Shown here: positions 1-12,121 of the stretch, in pieces
Layout: each line of letters starts with the position of its first letter
How positions within the stretch are numbered: the first letter of the stretch is position 1
Assembly: GCA_905160935.1 (NCBI GenBank)
Contig: CAJHZI010000563.1
Span: forward strand, 811,001-875,000
From: Enchytraeus crypticus
Taxonomy: Eukaryota; Annelida; Clitellata; Enchytraeida; Enchytraeidae
Length of the DNA stretch: 64,000 bases
Direction: 5' to 3'
Notes under the pieces: generated by a model
Database searches by the model: none
Seen by the model: the letters and a program-made list of their open reading frames with translations, nothing else
What the model was told of the DNA's origin: nothing
Position numbers and translations under genes: made by a program

Positions 1-417
1 ACGCTGTACCGATCACAAAAACAAACTTTATTGATTTCATTGGAATTCATCAGCACCTATTTGAATATTTTGAACAATAAACTGATTTTGTTCATCAAGC
101 TTAAATTGACAATATTGCTATATGGTAGCAGTCTTTCGCCAACACTTCCAATCCATAGGGATTTAACTGGAATAAATGAAAGACCGAATCCGGCGTTTAA
201 TGCGGATGACTGAATGGCGTTTCTGACAATGCAAACCAAAATTTCCATTGTTGCATGGAATCGACGAACCAATAAAGCTTATGGGAATTTGGCTTCAGCC
301 AATTTCCGCACAATATTTACCAATACTCCGTGTATCTCTCTAAATATCTCTCTCATCTATTATACATCTAGATAATATAGTTCTTCGTCAGTGTAAAATG
401 TCATCTCACTGCGTCAC

Positions 418-485
418 TTCTTTCTTTCACTCTCTCTCTCTCCCTCTCTCTTTCTCTCTCTCTCTCACTCTCTCTCTCTCTATCT
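418..485. repeat. (TC)n microsatellite
   Basis: Nearly pure CT dinucleotides with a few CCC and TTT interruptions. Unlike most TC tracts here, no LINE or SR-B 3' end is recognisable beside it. Confidence 0.9.
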
Positions 486-489
486 CAGT

Positions 490-1435
490 CTGATTTTGTA
501 GCAAGAAAGTATTAGGGAATTGAAACAATAGACAATATTTTAAAAATACTTACGAAGTCTGCCCAAATTGAGAGAAGGCTTCCCTTAGCTGGTGAGTTTC
601 AATATCTGGCGCCAAATCTCCAACAAATATGTGAAAGTGTCCTGTGGGTATATATTATTTAAAAGTAAATTTACTAATGTATAATGAAGCAGTATTAAAA
701 AATAACAAGTATAAGTATTTTGCTGAAGGTTGAGTTTTAAAGAAAACCAAGTAAGTTATTAAAGCTCCGACTCAGTAACTCATCCGTATAATTGAGCTTG
801 TGAAGCGTTGCTCAGTATTTATGTCAAATAGACGATGATAATCAAAACTTATGTTATAGATTAGCTTCAAGTAAAAATTACATTTACAATTCAAACAATT
901 ATTAAAAAATATTCCAAAGAGTGTGTCCAGTGTTCTTGTTAATGAGTGAGTTAAGAATTAATAAATTTATAGATTCTCAAGAAGCCTAGTATACAGCTCA
1001 GCATTTAATTGATAGTGAAAAAAAAGTTTTTCAAAAACTTCTGAAGCAATAAGATTTCCCAAGTTGAACTGTCCGGTGTAAATATCGCCCATCACTGGCA
1101 TGAAATCCCAAGAGGAGTAGATTCTGCAGAGTGCGATATGTACAGCTATAGCTTTAAAGCAAAGAGTCGGTGTGAGAGCTTTGAACGTCTCAGTTATCCC
1201 AATTCCAATGGCTTGCAGTCAATTCCTTTCTTCACATTGTTTAAAACATAGAAATATTGATATTTCAGAAACTGACCGAATATTGGTGTAATAACGGTTA
1301 TATTCTTTGATTGTTGCATTATCTTACTGAAGTAATATTAAGACTTAGATTTTTCTTAGAGACTTGAATTTGTCTTTAAATTATATTTGACAGCCTATTT
1401 GCAATTGGTTAATTGGTTCAGTTATTACATGTAGC
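490..1435. other. AT-rich DNA, nothing recognised
   Basis: No open frame of note, no repeat family shared with the rest of the window and no tRNA-like boxes were seen. Confidence 0.5.
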
Positions 1436-1439
1436 TAGA

Positions 1440-1945
1440 ACCTCATCAGACGAGTTGGTTTAGTTATAAACTAAGACTTTATCAGACGAGTCAGTTCTGT
1501 TATCAGCAAGGACTTTATCACACGAGTCAGTTCTATTATCAACAAGGACTTCATCAGACGAGTCAGTTCTGTTATTAGCAAGGACCTTATCAGACGAGTA
1601 AGTTCTGTTGTCAACAAGGACTTCATCGGACGAGTCATTTCAGTTATTAGCAAGGACCTATTCTGACGAGTAAGTTCTGTTATCAACTAGTACCTTATCA
1701 GACGAATCAATTCTGTTGTCAGCTAGGACCTTATCAGCTAGGAACTTATGAATTAAGGACTTACTAGCTAGGAACTTATCAGCTAGAACCTTATCAGAGG
1801 AATACGTTCAATTATCAGCTAGGACCTTATCAGATAAGTAAGTTCATTTATCACCTAGGACCTAATCAGATAAGTAAGTTCAGTTATTAGCTAGTCTTAT
1901 CAGCTAAGTAAGTTCAATTACATTTATCAGCTAAGTCGTTGTCAG
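1440..1945. repeat. 36-bp minisatellite
   Basis: Head-to-tail units of about 36 bp built on ACCTTATCAGACGAGT followed by AAGTTCTGTTATCAGCTAGG. Eight rather regular units lie in 1440-1730. Then come shortened units of about 15 bp (1730-1795), and diverged full units to about 1945. Because 36 is a multiple of three, the minus strand stays open for 71 codons (1471-1686) with a 12-residue repeat resembling SLLITELTRLMK. The degenerate right part is closed by stops, so this is more likely a tandem DNA repeat than a protein gene. Confidence 0.9.
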
Positions 1946-2029
1946 ACGCTTTTCACGTAAGATTAATTTCTTGCTAAAATAGGTCTCCGGTTAAAAAATT
2001 GTTCGCCTTGACAATGGACCATACCCGAC

Positions 2030-2295
2030 TTATATCCGAAACAGGACCGATAGCATCTGCCTAGCCAAATCTTCATGGGACGACCCAAGGCTACTTATCC
2101 TACTCCCGTGGGACTGGAAATGGCGCAGGAACTGATATTCTCCGTTGGAAGCCTCAGTCCTGGAGGATTTACGCCTAGCGGTGTCAAATTATTCAAGAGA
2201 ACAGCTTTAGCGTCAGTCAATGCATTATGTTCCATGCCAGAGCAACGGTCTTTGACGGCAGTGTCGGGAAACCGGGGCAGAAATTTTCAATAGTC
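2030..2295 (+). other. GC-richer island with unrecognised 72-residue frame
   Basis: A stretch clearly richer in G and C than its surroundings. The plus strand holds a frame from ATG at 2075 to a TAG at 2291, starting MGRPKATYPTPVG and containing SVGSLSPGGFTPSG. It is closed by a stop a few codons upstream of the ATG. I do not recognise the peptide. It could be an exon, a decayed gene fragment or part of an unknown repeat. Confidence 0.15.
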
Positions 2296-2299
2296 TAGA

Positions 2300-3075
2300 A
2301 ATTTTCTATGAATATTTGGAGCCAGAATTTAGCTTCAGTTGTAGGCTGCACGCGTCATTGTCGACGGTGGATTCACAGGTTAAAATAGAACATGAATTTT
2401 AGCCGATACTTTGAGAAATAATTATCTCACTTTAAACCTTTTACAACTCCGCTTACGTTATTATCTCCTCTTCTTAAATAATAGTTTCTTTACATTTAAA
2501 CTGCAACCATTAACTCGTAATTGGTTAATCAGTTACTGTAGTTGCCTAGGTAAATATTTTTAAAGCCAAAACATAGTATACACAAAGGTAAGAATTGACG
2601 GGTAAAATACAGCCTCGAATGGCGCTTAATGTTGAAAAAGTAATTGGTAGAAATATGACATCTATGTTTGATTAATAATTAAAATTTTTAAAACAGCAAT
2701 TAGGCAAGATGATATCAATTTCTTTCTAATATATGTTTTTCTTTACGTTTTTAATATTTCAATCGCCTTGTATATTTCAAAATGCTTCAAATTCTAGTGT
2801 AATTTGCTACTTCTATGTGGGTCCTGTCGGCCATCTGCTCATTGTTACGGAAAAAAGAAATAATATTGACTGAATTCAACATATTTTGAACGACATAATT
2901 AACTATTTAGTAATATTAAAATACAAAACTAATATAAATTAACTTATATTGTATACTTAAACTTATCAGTTTTCAACTACTTGCTGCAATATGATGTGTT
3001 AGCAATTGTATTGATGATTGAAATCGGTAACTTCAATTTCTCCAGCCTGAAGATATGCTATGATGATAGTCTTCT
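2300..3075. other. AT-rich DNA, nothing recognised
   Basis: Only short frames; no family shared with the rest of the window. Confidence 0.5.
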
Positions 3076-3079
3076 TCTT

Positions 3080-3438
3080 CAGTGCACTGCCAAGTGGCAT
3101 ATTCAAGGTACATATTCATACTCAAAGTCTGCTTTCACGCTCCATAAGAGCACTCCTTAGATCAACAAGTTAATCCCTTCACAAAGTCTATGCCTTATCC
3201 ATACCTTACGTAGCCTATAGCTTGGGAAAATAAGGCTTCTGAGGTGGTTTGCCGTTGCCTTCCTAAGTTATGTGGATTAATTACCATATAAGCATGGGGG
3301 AAAATATTTCATGGTGAGGTGGGTCCCCTCGTGCCATCCTCAGCTCCTGCCTTTAGTCGCCTCTTACGTACACGCAGCAGATTGTTTGCGGTTGCTCTAT
3401 TCTGCAGTGGTCCAACCACACCCGAGCACAACACTGGG
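3080..3438 (-). mobile_element. SR-B short repeat, near full-length
   Basis: Reference copy of SR-B, about 360 bp. Read on the minus strand it starts with TGTTGTGCTCGGGTGTGG, carries the shared 5' block ending in GTAAGAGGCGACTAAA, then a conserved middle (GAAGGCAACGGCAAACCACC) and a 3' part ending at GGCAGTGCACT beside a CTTCTTCTTC tract. The 3' end matches the terminus of LINE-1w at 12.4, 22.2 and 53.1 kb. No tRNA-like A or B box is visible, so whether SR-B is a SINE with another promoter or an internally deleted LINE is open. Confidence 0.8.
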
Positions 3439-3731
3439 AATGATGGTATATTTTCTTTAAAGTTCGTGAAAAAATGCTACTAAATGAACTGTTTGAAATA
3501 TATACTCACGGCTAGTGTCGGTTTTAGACTGATTGCTTGAACCGATGTACGCAGTCGATGTAGTGATATTATTCCAATTTCCCTTAATATCCTAAAATAA
3601 TATGCAAGAAGATTTGCAAAATATTGTTTAGAAATTGTATACACTAGTAATATTAAGTTATTGATGCTTTAGAATCAACCAGCATAAACATGTATAAACA
3701 ACTGAATTTCAGGAATTATTACCAATGTCCA

Positions 3732-3975
3732 TCTAGTGTTCTGCCATTGGGGAGATTCAAGGTAAATAATCATATCCAAAGTTTGATTTCACACTCTCTT
3801 TATCAACAAGCTAATTACTTCACAAATGTTTATGCATTTTTCATACTATGTTTAGTTATAGTTTTGAAAAATATGGCTTCCGATGTGGTCTTCCTATTGT
3901 ACTCCTCAGTTCTCGCTTAGTTGAATCTTACGACACCTGCAGTTAACGGTTGGTCTGTTTTTCAGTGTCTTGCAC
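3732..3975 (-). mobile_element. SR-B copy, diverged
   Basis: Aligns by eye with the copy 650 bp upstream: AGTGTTCTGCC at the 3' end, TCAAGGTAAATAATCATA, then the shared 5' block read in reverse as TCTTACGACACCTGCAGTTAACGG. The middle is shortened. Confidence 0.7.
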
Positions 3976-4197
3976 TCTTACGAAATAACTCAAAATAACT
4001 CAAAACTCAAAATAACTCTTTGATTATAACTCAAAATTAAATTATCAGATATACATGATAAATTTGAAACAAATAGTCTCAGAAAGGAAAAGTGGCGTCT
4101 TTGTTGATAGAAAAAATTGCCGATATATAATAGAATTATGATCTAATGAGAAACTAAACGAGAAAGTTTAAAATCTAGAAGAATTATACTTATACTA

Positions 4198-4262
4198 TAC
4201 TATAATTATTATTATTATTAATTATTAGTATTTTATTATTATTAATTGTTGTTGTTAATTAT
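4198..4262. repeat. (ATT)n microsatellite
   Basis: Interrupted ATT triplets flanked by AT-rich DNA. No LINE-2w tail is recognisable beside it. Confidence 0.8.
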
Positions 4263-5824
4263 AATTTTAAGAACGAGATGTAATAAGTTACCCTGACGAG
4301 AATTTTACTGCAAAATAATGAACATATGACTGGAGCACAATTGAGGAATAGACATTAACACTGAGCGGATACTAGTGAAAAATATACAACGAAATATTAA
4401 TAAGATATATTCTATATTATTTCACAAATATAGTAAAATTTAGTTTGACTAAAAATGTTATTTTCAGACTGCATTTTCGAGTAAATACCTGATGTAACTG
4501 TAATTATCGTCAATGCAACTTCTAAATAGCGTTGAAGATAAAGTTTTGAAATCTTAAAATATGAGAATAATGGTCCATTTCATAAGCTATGTTATCCGCT
4601 GAACCAGTGATTAACTACCCATTACAGCAGATAACTGGTCAATCAATAAAAATTAGTCATAGAACTGGGTATTACAAGTAGATTTATTGAATTTAACAAA
4701 AAGCCGCTTCTTTTATCTGTTTATATTTAATCATGTAAAATGAGCTACGAGGTGTGTAAACATACATGTAAAATATGAAGTATGGCTTGGTCGCATTTAG
4801 GCGTATATGTTTTTTGTATTTTATTAAATATTTGCAAAGGGCCAATCCATGTTTGTGAACCTTTATTCAAACATTAATCATTAAGCGTTCATTCGTAATA
4901 CTTGCAAATAGTTAACAAATTATATTAATAAATGCTTAAATGTTTTTGTACTTATTTTTCCATAAAGTGCTTTCTCTCACTCAGCATCTCTTTTTGCAAT
5001 AATCAGCAGAAATATATATTTTCTTATTTTCTTCAGCACAAAGCGTCAGCTGATCACTTTGAGATTTTACATTTATTTTCATTTGCTTTAGTCATCTTTA
5101 AAGCAAGGTATTATAACGTGTATCTCAATGTGTTTTGCACTTTTGCTATGTTTGAACGAGTGAGATTTAAAAAAAATCCGTTCTGACATTGTTATTCTTT
5201 GCAAACGTTAGACGTTGAGTGGTTGACTGGGTCATTTGTAAAAGTGTATCACTGAATAACTCAAGCGTATAATCCCAGCACCGGTTCCTCGGACATTAGG
5301 GATTCTCAATCCCACTCTTTACCACTAGAAATATACATTAAGGGGGTGGATATGAGGGTGAAATTGTTCTCTATGAGATATATTCATTATATTTTTAAAA
5401 TCAATTACCACGCAATGAAAGCCACCTTATTCATGTTTTTAGCCTTTCATATATCTTTTCCAAAATAATTATAATTCACTGCTAACCCCATAATCTAATC
5501 AATTAAATCCACCATTTAACACATTCCAAGAAATTAAGTCTTACCGGCCGCTTTCCCTTTCTAGGTTGGAATGCGTGCGCTTAATTGAGTTGCAAATAAA
5601 AGGCTTTGTTTGCAGAACACAAAGATTAACTTGGATTAGAAGAATGCAGCAGACGAATGCGCTGCCTCATTCAGAGCTCGAATAGTAACACAGCCCGGGA
5701 GGGTGTTCAATACATAATCTTTATTCTTCAAAGTCATGGCAGTATGAAGTACACAACACAACCCAAACAAACATAAATCAACATAAAAGACTAACGATGA
5801 ACAATATACGCGTATAGAGAAGAT
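4263..5824. other. AT-rich DNA, nothing recognised
   Basis: The longest frame is 84 codons (4932-5186, plus), rich in Phe, Lys and Ser as expected of random AT-rich DNA. No repeat family shared with the window was found. Confidence 0.5.
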
Positions 5825-6094
5825 GTTGCGTCCGGTGCATTGAAGAATAGATTAACGTAAACTGCACTTGTCGTAAAAGGCGACTGAATGGTAACTGAAT
5901 ATGACAACTAAAAACCACCTCAATAGCCATATTATTTAGAAGCTATGAGATACATTAAGTTTTGGATACAGCATCGCCTTTTGCGAATGGACTAATTCGT
6001 TAATCGACGCAGTGCTCCTTAAGTAACGTGAATGCATCATGTGAGTAGAAATATGTAATTTGGATCTGTCACTCAAAACATTACACAAGAGAGG
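5825..6094 (+). mobile_element. SR-B copy
   Basis: Opposite orientation to the copies at 3 kb. It begins GTTGCGTCCGGTGCATTGAAG, has the shared block TGTCGTAAAAGGCGACTGAA, the middle AAAACCACCTCAATAGCC, and the 3' half with GAATGGACTAATTCGTTAAT and GCAGTGCTCC. It can be followed to a degenerate CACTCAAAACATTACACAAGAGAGG. Confidence 0.7.
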
Positions 6095-6450
6095 TATATA
6101 GAAGATATATACATCGCATGCTAACTGCTTGATTGCAGCAGCGAGAAAGAGAGATACGATTAGCGCTTTAACAAAAATTCCGGTTTTTTTCCCGAGCCAG
6201 CAATGATTCCTGATGAGTGAGATAATTAAAGCTGATGATCCGAATGAGGCTCCATGGATGCAGATCTGCGCAACTAACTGAATATTTTAATAGCTTTCTG
6301 TATCTAATTTCAGCTGCATGTCACACTTTGGCACTCGACAGAAAACTCTCATATCTTGTGGTTTGATGCGATGATAGATTCACGGCGCAAATTTCGAATA
6401 AAGTGCTCTAAAGTTTTAATAGTAATTAAATAAATGTATGATTTTAGTTT

Positions 6451-6583
6451 GGCTGGAACCAGTGGCTATGTCGGTAAGATATTCGCGGATCAGTATGTGC
6501 GGGGTTCAAATCCCGGGCTTTCCTGTCACTGATATCGCTTTCGAGTGAAAAAAATGACGTGAACATTAATTTTGCTTTAGCTT
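6451..6583 (+). mobile_element. tSINE-1, full-length, sense
   Basis: tRNA-derived SINE. The head GGCTGGAACCAGTGGC leads into an A-box-like TGGCTATGTCGG. The B box GGGTTCAAATCCC follows about 30 bp later. Then comes the body CACTGATATCGCTTTCGAG and a 3' end matching TTTGCTTTAGCTT. Compared with the other copies it lacks a few bases of the anticodon-arm region (ATTCGCGGATC instead of ATTCGACCGCGGATC). The two boxes are an internal RNA polymerase III promoter type. Confidence 0.9.
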
Positions 6584-6619
6584 AGGGATCCAAATTAAAT
6601 TGCATAAGGAATGAAGGAT

Positions 6620-6825
6620 GGTAGCCGTGTTGTGTCCGGGATGCTGAACAATAAACTAATTAAGGCCAAACCAAAAAGGCAAAGTCAGGATGTTCATTCG
6701 GTTGGTGAGAGCCTAGGTTTCAAAAATTGCTACAATATTTTCTAAAACCAATGTTGGAGGTCTATTCCTATCCCCAACTAATCTAAAAAAATGAATTCAG
6801 GGGAAGATTATGCTGAATGAATGAA
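6620..6825 (+). mobile_element. SR-C copy, diverged
   Basis: Starts GTAGCCGTGTTGTGTCCGGG, the 5' signature shared with SR-B. It then has the SR-C-specific segment GAGAGCCTAGGTTTCAAAAATTGCTAC and TCTATTCCTATCCCCAACT, and ends near GAATGAATGAAGGATG. The block around the GGCGACTAA motif is degraded (AAAAAGGCAAAGTCAGG). Confidence 0.65.
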
Positions 6826-8581
6826 GGATGTAATTGGATGTGAATTTGATTTAAATGGATGCGCTAGATGCAGAATTAAAATTTCTCAACATGTCCTACA
6901 AAGCCTAAACTTAACTATAACTACAAGCTGGAGATTAGTTTTCAGCAATTGAAATTACATTTTAATTTACATCAAAAGCTCCGTTGAACTAATGACAACA
7001 AAATGATGCAACACTCTTACTACTACAACTGTGATATACTATAAGGCAATATTTATGCAGGATAAGCGTGCATAAGTAAATAAAAATCTACTAATATATA
7101 AATCATTTGTTTACGGTTTATGCACACAACTTAAATTTATTTCGATGAAAGTATACCCCAATGTAAATTTTAGATAGGCGATATTTTACTATTTTTGAGT
7201 GACTAATGAAATTACCGACTGATTTATTGAGTTTTTTGCTGATTGTTTCATTTATTTCTTGTACTTATTAATTTATCAAATTTTATTTATATAATTACGG
7301 ATCACTGATTGATTGACTACTGGGTGAATAATTACACTGGTAAGTGGATGGATTTAAATTTATCGTTTAAAATAATGAATGTTTATAGTAATTCATATAT
7401 TATATTATTTCTTATGATAAATTCTTATATTTTACTATTAATTCATTACAATATTTGAATTGTAATTTAAATACTGCTTTTATATCAAATATAACAATTA
7501 TTATACATTTAAAGTATAGTTATAGTATAGTATAAGTATAGTTTTATTTTTCGCAACTCAGTCTCTCATTTTGAGTCCCAATATTTTGATACGAGCTCAT
7601 CCAAATACTGGAATATCTTTGGTTTAGATCCGGGACAGTTGATTACGCGCGAACTTTTATAATTCTTGAATATTTTGGCCTGGCCATCTTCGATGAATTG
7701 TTGAGATGTGTCGTAAAACCGAGCCATATTAATGAAATTGAGATGAAAGGTGATAGAGTGCTTTGATACAATTGCATCCACGAATAGCGGCATCCACGAA
7801 CAGTATAACGTTTAAAAAATTGTTTCTCTTACGATTCAGTGTGCTCTATCAGATGAGAGACTGAATTGACAACTTAAAAGCTTGTTTCATATCAGGTAGT
7901 AAACTGTCAGAATCGGTCAGGGTGGAATTCGAAACAGAAGCCCTCTGCGTCTCTGGCGAGTATGTTGCTATTTCAGTCTCACATCTGATCGAGCACACTC
8001 AATAACAGAAACTTCAATTGTGAGTTTAGAAAATATAAATAGTTTATTTTAGTTTGTTTTAAAATGAGAAAAGTTTTGGCCCATATTGTGACTAAAAAAG
8101 ATAAACGTTACAATGAAGTTACTAAAATTGTTATTAGATGAATACAATATTTACATTGAAAAGTGCACGTGAATTTATTGTGACAGATCCACTGGAATAA
8201 TGATTGGCATCAAAGATGCAACCATCTAGAATTCGCTTCATAAAATATAAATGATTATGAACTACTTTAGAATTCTGAGCGACGAATATTTGTTTTTACA
8301 TTTCAGTCAGAATCTACAACATTTGTCTTATCTAACGGTAATTCCCACATCTAAGCAATTTACACGTACAGCTCTTCACATTAATTGACTCTGCTTGTTT
8401 TTAAAACAGTTTGTAGTTGCATGATTTGTTCGCGACGTCCCTCATATCACCCTCCTGTGATTAACCCGACGTTAAATCTCCAATGTTCTTATTATTTGTG
8501 TTTTAAAACAATCATCTCTCTTGGATGTAAACCGCCAGTTAAATTTCTGCAATTCATGAGTCATGGTTTAACTTCAAATAT
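6826..8581. other. AT-rich DNA, no element identified
   Basis: The longest frame (75 codons, 7566-7793, minus) resembles no family I know. A less AT-rich patch lies at about 7560-7990. No repeats shared with the rest of the window were found. Confidence 0.45.
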
Positions 8582-8767
8582 ATGTCAAATATGGCTGCCA
8601 TGTCACTTCCGGTCTATTTGCTATGCTTATTATTGCTCGGCATAGCCACGTCACATCCCTGCACTGGACTTTTAGTCATTCCCTTAAAAATTTATGAGCA
8701 CGAACGACTGCCAACGACTGAAGACGAGCTTTTAAAATCCGCTTTTCTGCTCGGCAACTGTTCATAA
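8582..8767 (+). CDS. Candidate small secreted peptide or first exon
   Basis: A 61-codon frame ending in TAA. Its N-terminus has the layout of a signal peptide: a short start with three in-frame Met codons (residues 1, 4 and 7), a hydrophobic core around residues 9-21 (PVYLLCLLLLGIA), then the small polar residues TSHP. The remaining 35 or so residues carry two Cys (27 and 60) and an acidic stretch TTEDELL. No dibasic cleavage site is visible. The family is not recognised. It could be a complete small secreted protein, the first exon of a longer gene, or chance. Local base composition is less AT-rich than the flanks. Confidence 0.3.
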   Translation: MSNMAAMSLPVYLLCLLLLGIATSHPCTGLLVIPLKIYEHERLPTTEDELLKSAFLLGNCS

Positions 8768-9587
8768 TTCGAGTGATGAACGTTTTAACGATAACAATGG
8801 AAGTCAGCATTAAACAAAAATAGCATTCACTGGACAGTATTCCAATCTTTGCGAAATGAAGCAATATTTAGGAGAACTAACTTTAAAAAATGAAGTTGCT
8901 ATGTTATTGCGTCTAAATTGCAAATATGTATTCAACTTATTTACTCTATTGATGTTTTCACTGATAGAATATTAAATAATATTAATTGATATTAATATTA
9001 AGAATTTCAATGCTATTGTGAATAAGGTGTAGTAAAGTACGTTTTAATACAATTTGAGGTGCTGTTACAGGCTACAGGTGCAGGCACAGGCTATTTCGAG
9101 TTGCTTAAATCATGCATGATAGTTTTGTTATTTGAGATGTACACAGTGTTTAGTAGACAACAATGACGTAGATAGTAACTATATACGAGTCAAATCTGAT
9201 TATAATAAAAATTATTTCAAATTAAATTTAAATCTGTGCAAAATGAACATTAAAAACATAACATATGATAAAATAATATGATATGATATTAACATATGAT
9301 AAAATTTAATTGCCATTGTAAAGAAAGATTGCGAAAGACTTCAATTGACTTCAGTAGAATTTGGTGAACTGGAGAAATGAGTTTGACTCGGATTGCCCTT
9401 ATTGTGTGCAGCCACAATCCTCTAATCTAGTGGTCTTCCTGGAAATGTTTTCCAATTGAACTGTTCCTGTGCAGAGACGCATTGCTAAAGGCAAGGTATA
9501 GGAGCAAATATAATAAATTCGGGGGTGCGGAAAAATGGCGACAACTTTTATGATAACATAAACTAATTTTATAGTCTATGCGTAATT
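8768..9587. other. AT-rich DNA, nothing recognised
   Basis: Short AT-rich direct repeats (ATATGATAAAAT motifs near 9265-9305). No gene or shared family was seen. Confidence 0.45.
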
Positions 9588-9658
9588 TGGGCTCGTCCGC
9601 CACTGACATCGCCTCCGACTGGGGGAAACTGACGTTAACCTTATCTTTACCAGCTTTA
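9588..9658 (+). mobile_element. tSINE-1, 5'-truncated
   Basis: Only the part after the B box remains: GGGCTCGTCCGCCACTGACA, then GACGTTAACCTTATC and TTTACCAGCTTTA. The break next to the B box resembles those at 37.9 and 50.5 kb. Confidence 0.8.
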
Positions 9659-10424
9659 ATATGGTGAAAATACTAAAAGACGACAATCTAACACTTCAAA
9701 AATATATGAGTAAGGGAGATATATGGGGCAGTTCTACTGAATGCATACTGATTACTTGCTCTAAAAAATCTAAGAAAAATTGGGTTCAGCTGAAACTGTG
9801 AACCATATAGGACTGTGTAACAAGGATAATCCGGTCGGTAAGGCTTGCCTATCCGGTGGTTTGGAGATTCTACCCCACACTTTCATGTTACAGCCTATTT
9901 CAACAATTTGTAAAAGTTTAAAACTTATGCACAATCGTGTCTAAAATTCATGCAATCATCTCTTCGTTTGAATAATTCTAACATCGGGGCCAGAGAGACA
10001 TACAGTGTATGTTTATTTGTTCACATATCACACAGCCCAACAGTCAGCATATTTCGAATAACATAATTCCAGATGTTTAAATTTTGGGTGGGGAACATCG
10101 CTTCATTTCCCACTGTCGATGATTTCACAGACAATGACTGAGACAAAGCAATAAAATTGCAATCCACTTCCATTCATGTCAGGCCAAGTCTTTACTGATT
10201 AATTTGGGAGGATTTTGCGGATAGCTATTGTTACTCTAGAATTTCATTAGACAATTAACTTTAATTGACCCAGATACTGTGGCTGCTATTCAATACAAGC
10301 TACCAATTAGAATCGTTTTAAATGTTTCACACAGATGGGACAGCGGCATTAGTATGGGTTAATTTGGCTACCTTTAAAAGATCGACAATAAGAGAGAAAG
10401 AGAAAGAGAGAGATATATACATGT

Positions 10425-10425
<1 letters not shown>
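9659..10425. other. AT-rich DNA, nothing recognised
   Basis: No open frame or shared repeat was seen. Confidence 0.4.
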
Positions 10426-10483
<58 letters not shown>

Positions 10484-10508
10484 ATTATATAGAGAGACAG
10501 AGAGAAGA

Positions 10509-10548
<40 letters not shown>

Positions 10549-10560
10549 GGAGAGAGAGAG
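10395..10560. repeat. Compound microsatellite (AG)n-(CA)n-(TA)n-(AG)n
   Basis: AG tract, CACACACACA, about 50 bp of TA, then about 60 bp of mostly pure AG ending in GTGAAG. No LINE terminus is visible on either side. Confidence 0.9.
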
Positions 10561-11370
10561 TGAAGTTCGTAAGCCTATTCAGTGTATATATTGTAAAAGC
10601 AAAACTAATAAATTGACTGAATTAAAAAATCCAAGAATATGGCCTACAGTAATGTAGTTGGACAAATTCTGAAATAGGTTTAGTATAGATTGCCTCTTTG
10701 ACAGAGGTCAAAACTATGCTAAAACTATGCATGTTCGATTAGATTTTTATTTTAATTAATTGTATTTGATTTGTACTTGTTAGATTTCGGTCAGGATTCT
10801 GAATTTAGGGCATAGGCTTAACCTTCCCTGGTATTCTATAGTTTGACGACATGACACTACACTCAGTTACTGACTTAAGACTATACATAATATTTACTAG
10901 CAAATCAGGAAATTTCAAGAAAAAATGTAATAAATGTAAAAAATTCAAAGATGACACTGAATAAGAAAATTATTTAAATTAAATTAAATCAGAAGTCGAA
11001 TACACACCACATTACAGCACAAAGCTCATTCTGGATAAATGCCATCGCTGCAATAGATAGCCATGCTTTACTCGACCCATGCGAATACATACAGTCTCTA
11101 ATTAAACCAACATTCATTCCTTCGAAACCTCTAAGAAAAAAAGTTAGTGTCAACAAAAGAAACAAAATATCGCCTAAATTTACGAACTGTTTTACGTCAG
11201 ATTTTGTATCGCAACCGAAACATGTATCAGTGACGATCCGAATAGGATTCGAATAAACTGTTTCCTATTTCTAAGGCAGTTGTTCCAGCAAAACAATTCT
11301 AATATCTCACACCAGTATAGAAAAGTTAGACCAGTACACAAAACACGAGTATACAAAATGTTACTTTTTC
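10561..11370. other. AT-rich DNA, nothing recognised
   Basis: No shared repeat or convincing frame. Confidence 0.4.
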
Positions 11371-11371
11371 T

Positions 11372-11590
11372 CTAAGTGCCGTGCCTGTTCCAAGCCTGGG
11401 CGGTCATGATCATATTCCTCCATTTGTCTCTGCTCATTGTTGCTCTGATCATCTCTGTTTCAGTTAACTGCATCCATTTGCTAAGACTCCTAATAAACGT
11501 CGTTCTCTGTCGACCCTTGCATCTTTTGCCTTCTATTATTCCTGTCACTACGGTATTTTCAACTTTTTGTTCCGCATATTACAATATGTA
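11372..11590 (-). pseudogene. LINE-5w reverse transcriptase C-terminus, 5'-truncated
   Basis: The minus strand is open for about 70 codons up to a TAG at 11372-11374. It reads VVTGIIEGKRCKGRQRTT, then FIRSLSKWMQLTETEMI, then MSRDKWRNM, then AWNRHGT. This is the conserved tail found after the reverse transcriptase domain in many animal endonuclease/reverse transcriptase LINEs (GxxxGKRxxGRQR...SRDxWRNM...A). The catalytic domain is missing, so the copy is dead on arrival, as expected of incomplete target-primed reverse transcription. A second copy of the same 3' end lies at 47.2-47.4 kb. The clade is not assigned. Confidence 0.75.
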
Positions 11591-11639
11591 ACACCAGTAC
11601 ATATGACTAAACTAGACAACTAGGTTTAGTGTCTGTTTT

Positions 11640-11955
11640 CATGTCACAAGGAACATATTACATGCTGAAGGTACGGACATGGATTTGTTACGGACAGTAC
11701 GGCAGGGGTTCCTGAGTTATGTTGTATCCTGAACGGTTCTGCAGGACGTCCCACTAATGGCGATCAGACTGGAATAATACACTTAGCGACTAATGGTCGA
11801 TTGTAGCCCGCATGTGTTCCATCGCCAACACATCTCCAGGCTTTCAATTGGTCATCTCATTTATCGCATGAATATTTATGAGTATTCACGATGTAGGGCA
11901 CCGTACGAATGATCCGGCAGATGGTAGGGGCAATGACACAGACAGTTTACTGGAT
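11640..11955. other. Less AT-rich spacer, nothing recognised
   Basis: The segment between the LINE-5w fragment and the LINE-2w tail is richer in G and C than usual here, but no open frame or repeat family is recognisable. Confidence 0.35.
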
Positions 11956-11971
11956 CCTTTAAAGTGAACTA

Positions 11972-12028
<57 letters not shown>

Positions 12029-12075
12029 GGTTTAACGTCCGTTTCCTCATACAAGGTTGATGTCAGGGACGTCTC
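11972..12075 (-). mobile_element. LINE-2w 3' tail with (TTA)n
   Basis: On the minus strand: GACGTCCCTGACATCAACC, then GAGGAAACGGACGTTAAACC, then (TTA)n covering 11974-12026. This is the 3' untranslated end of the CR1/L2-like element seen with coding sequence at 31996-32556. Only the last 60 bp or so plus tail are present. Confidence 0.8.
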
Positions 12076-12121
12076 CCCATCATTCGCAAGTCACAAATAT
12101 TCAAACCACAGCATCATTTGT

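Noticed and set aside
6451..6583. tRNA genes at the many GGTTCAAATCC sites
   Set aside because: All share the same 135-bp body and 3' end, so they are SINE copies rather than tRNAs.
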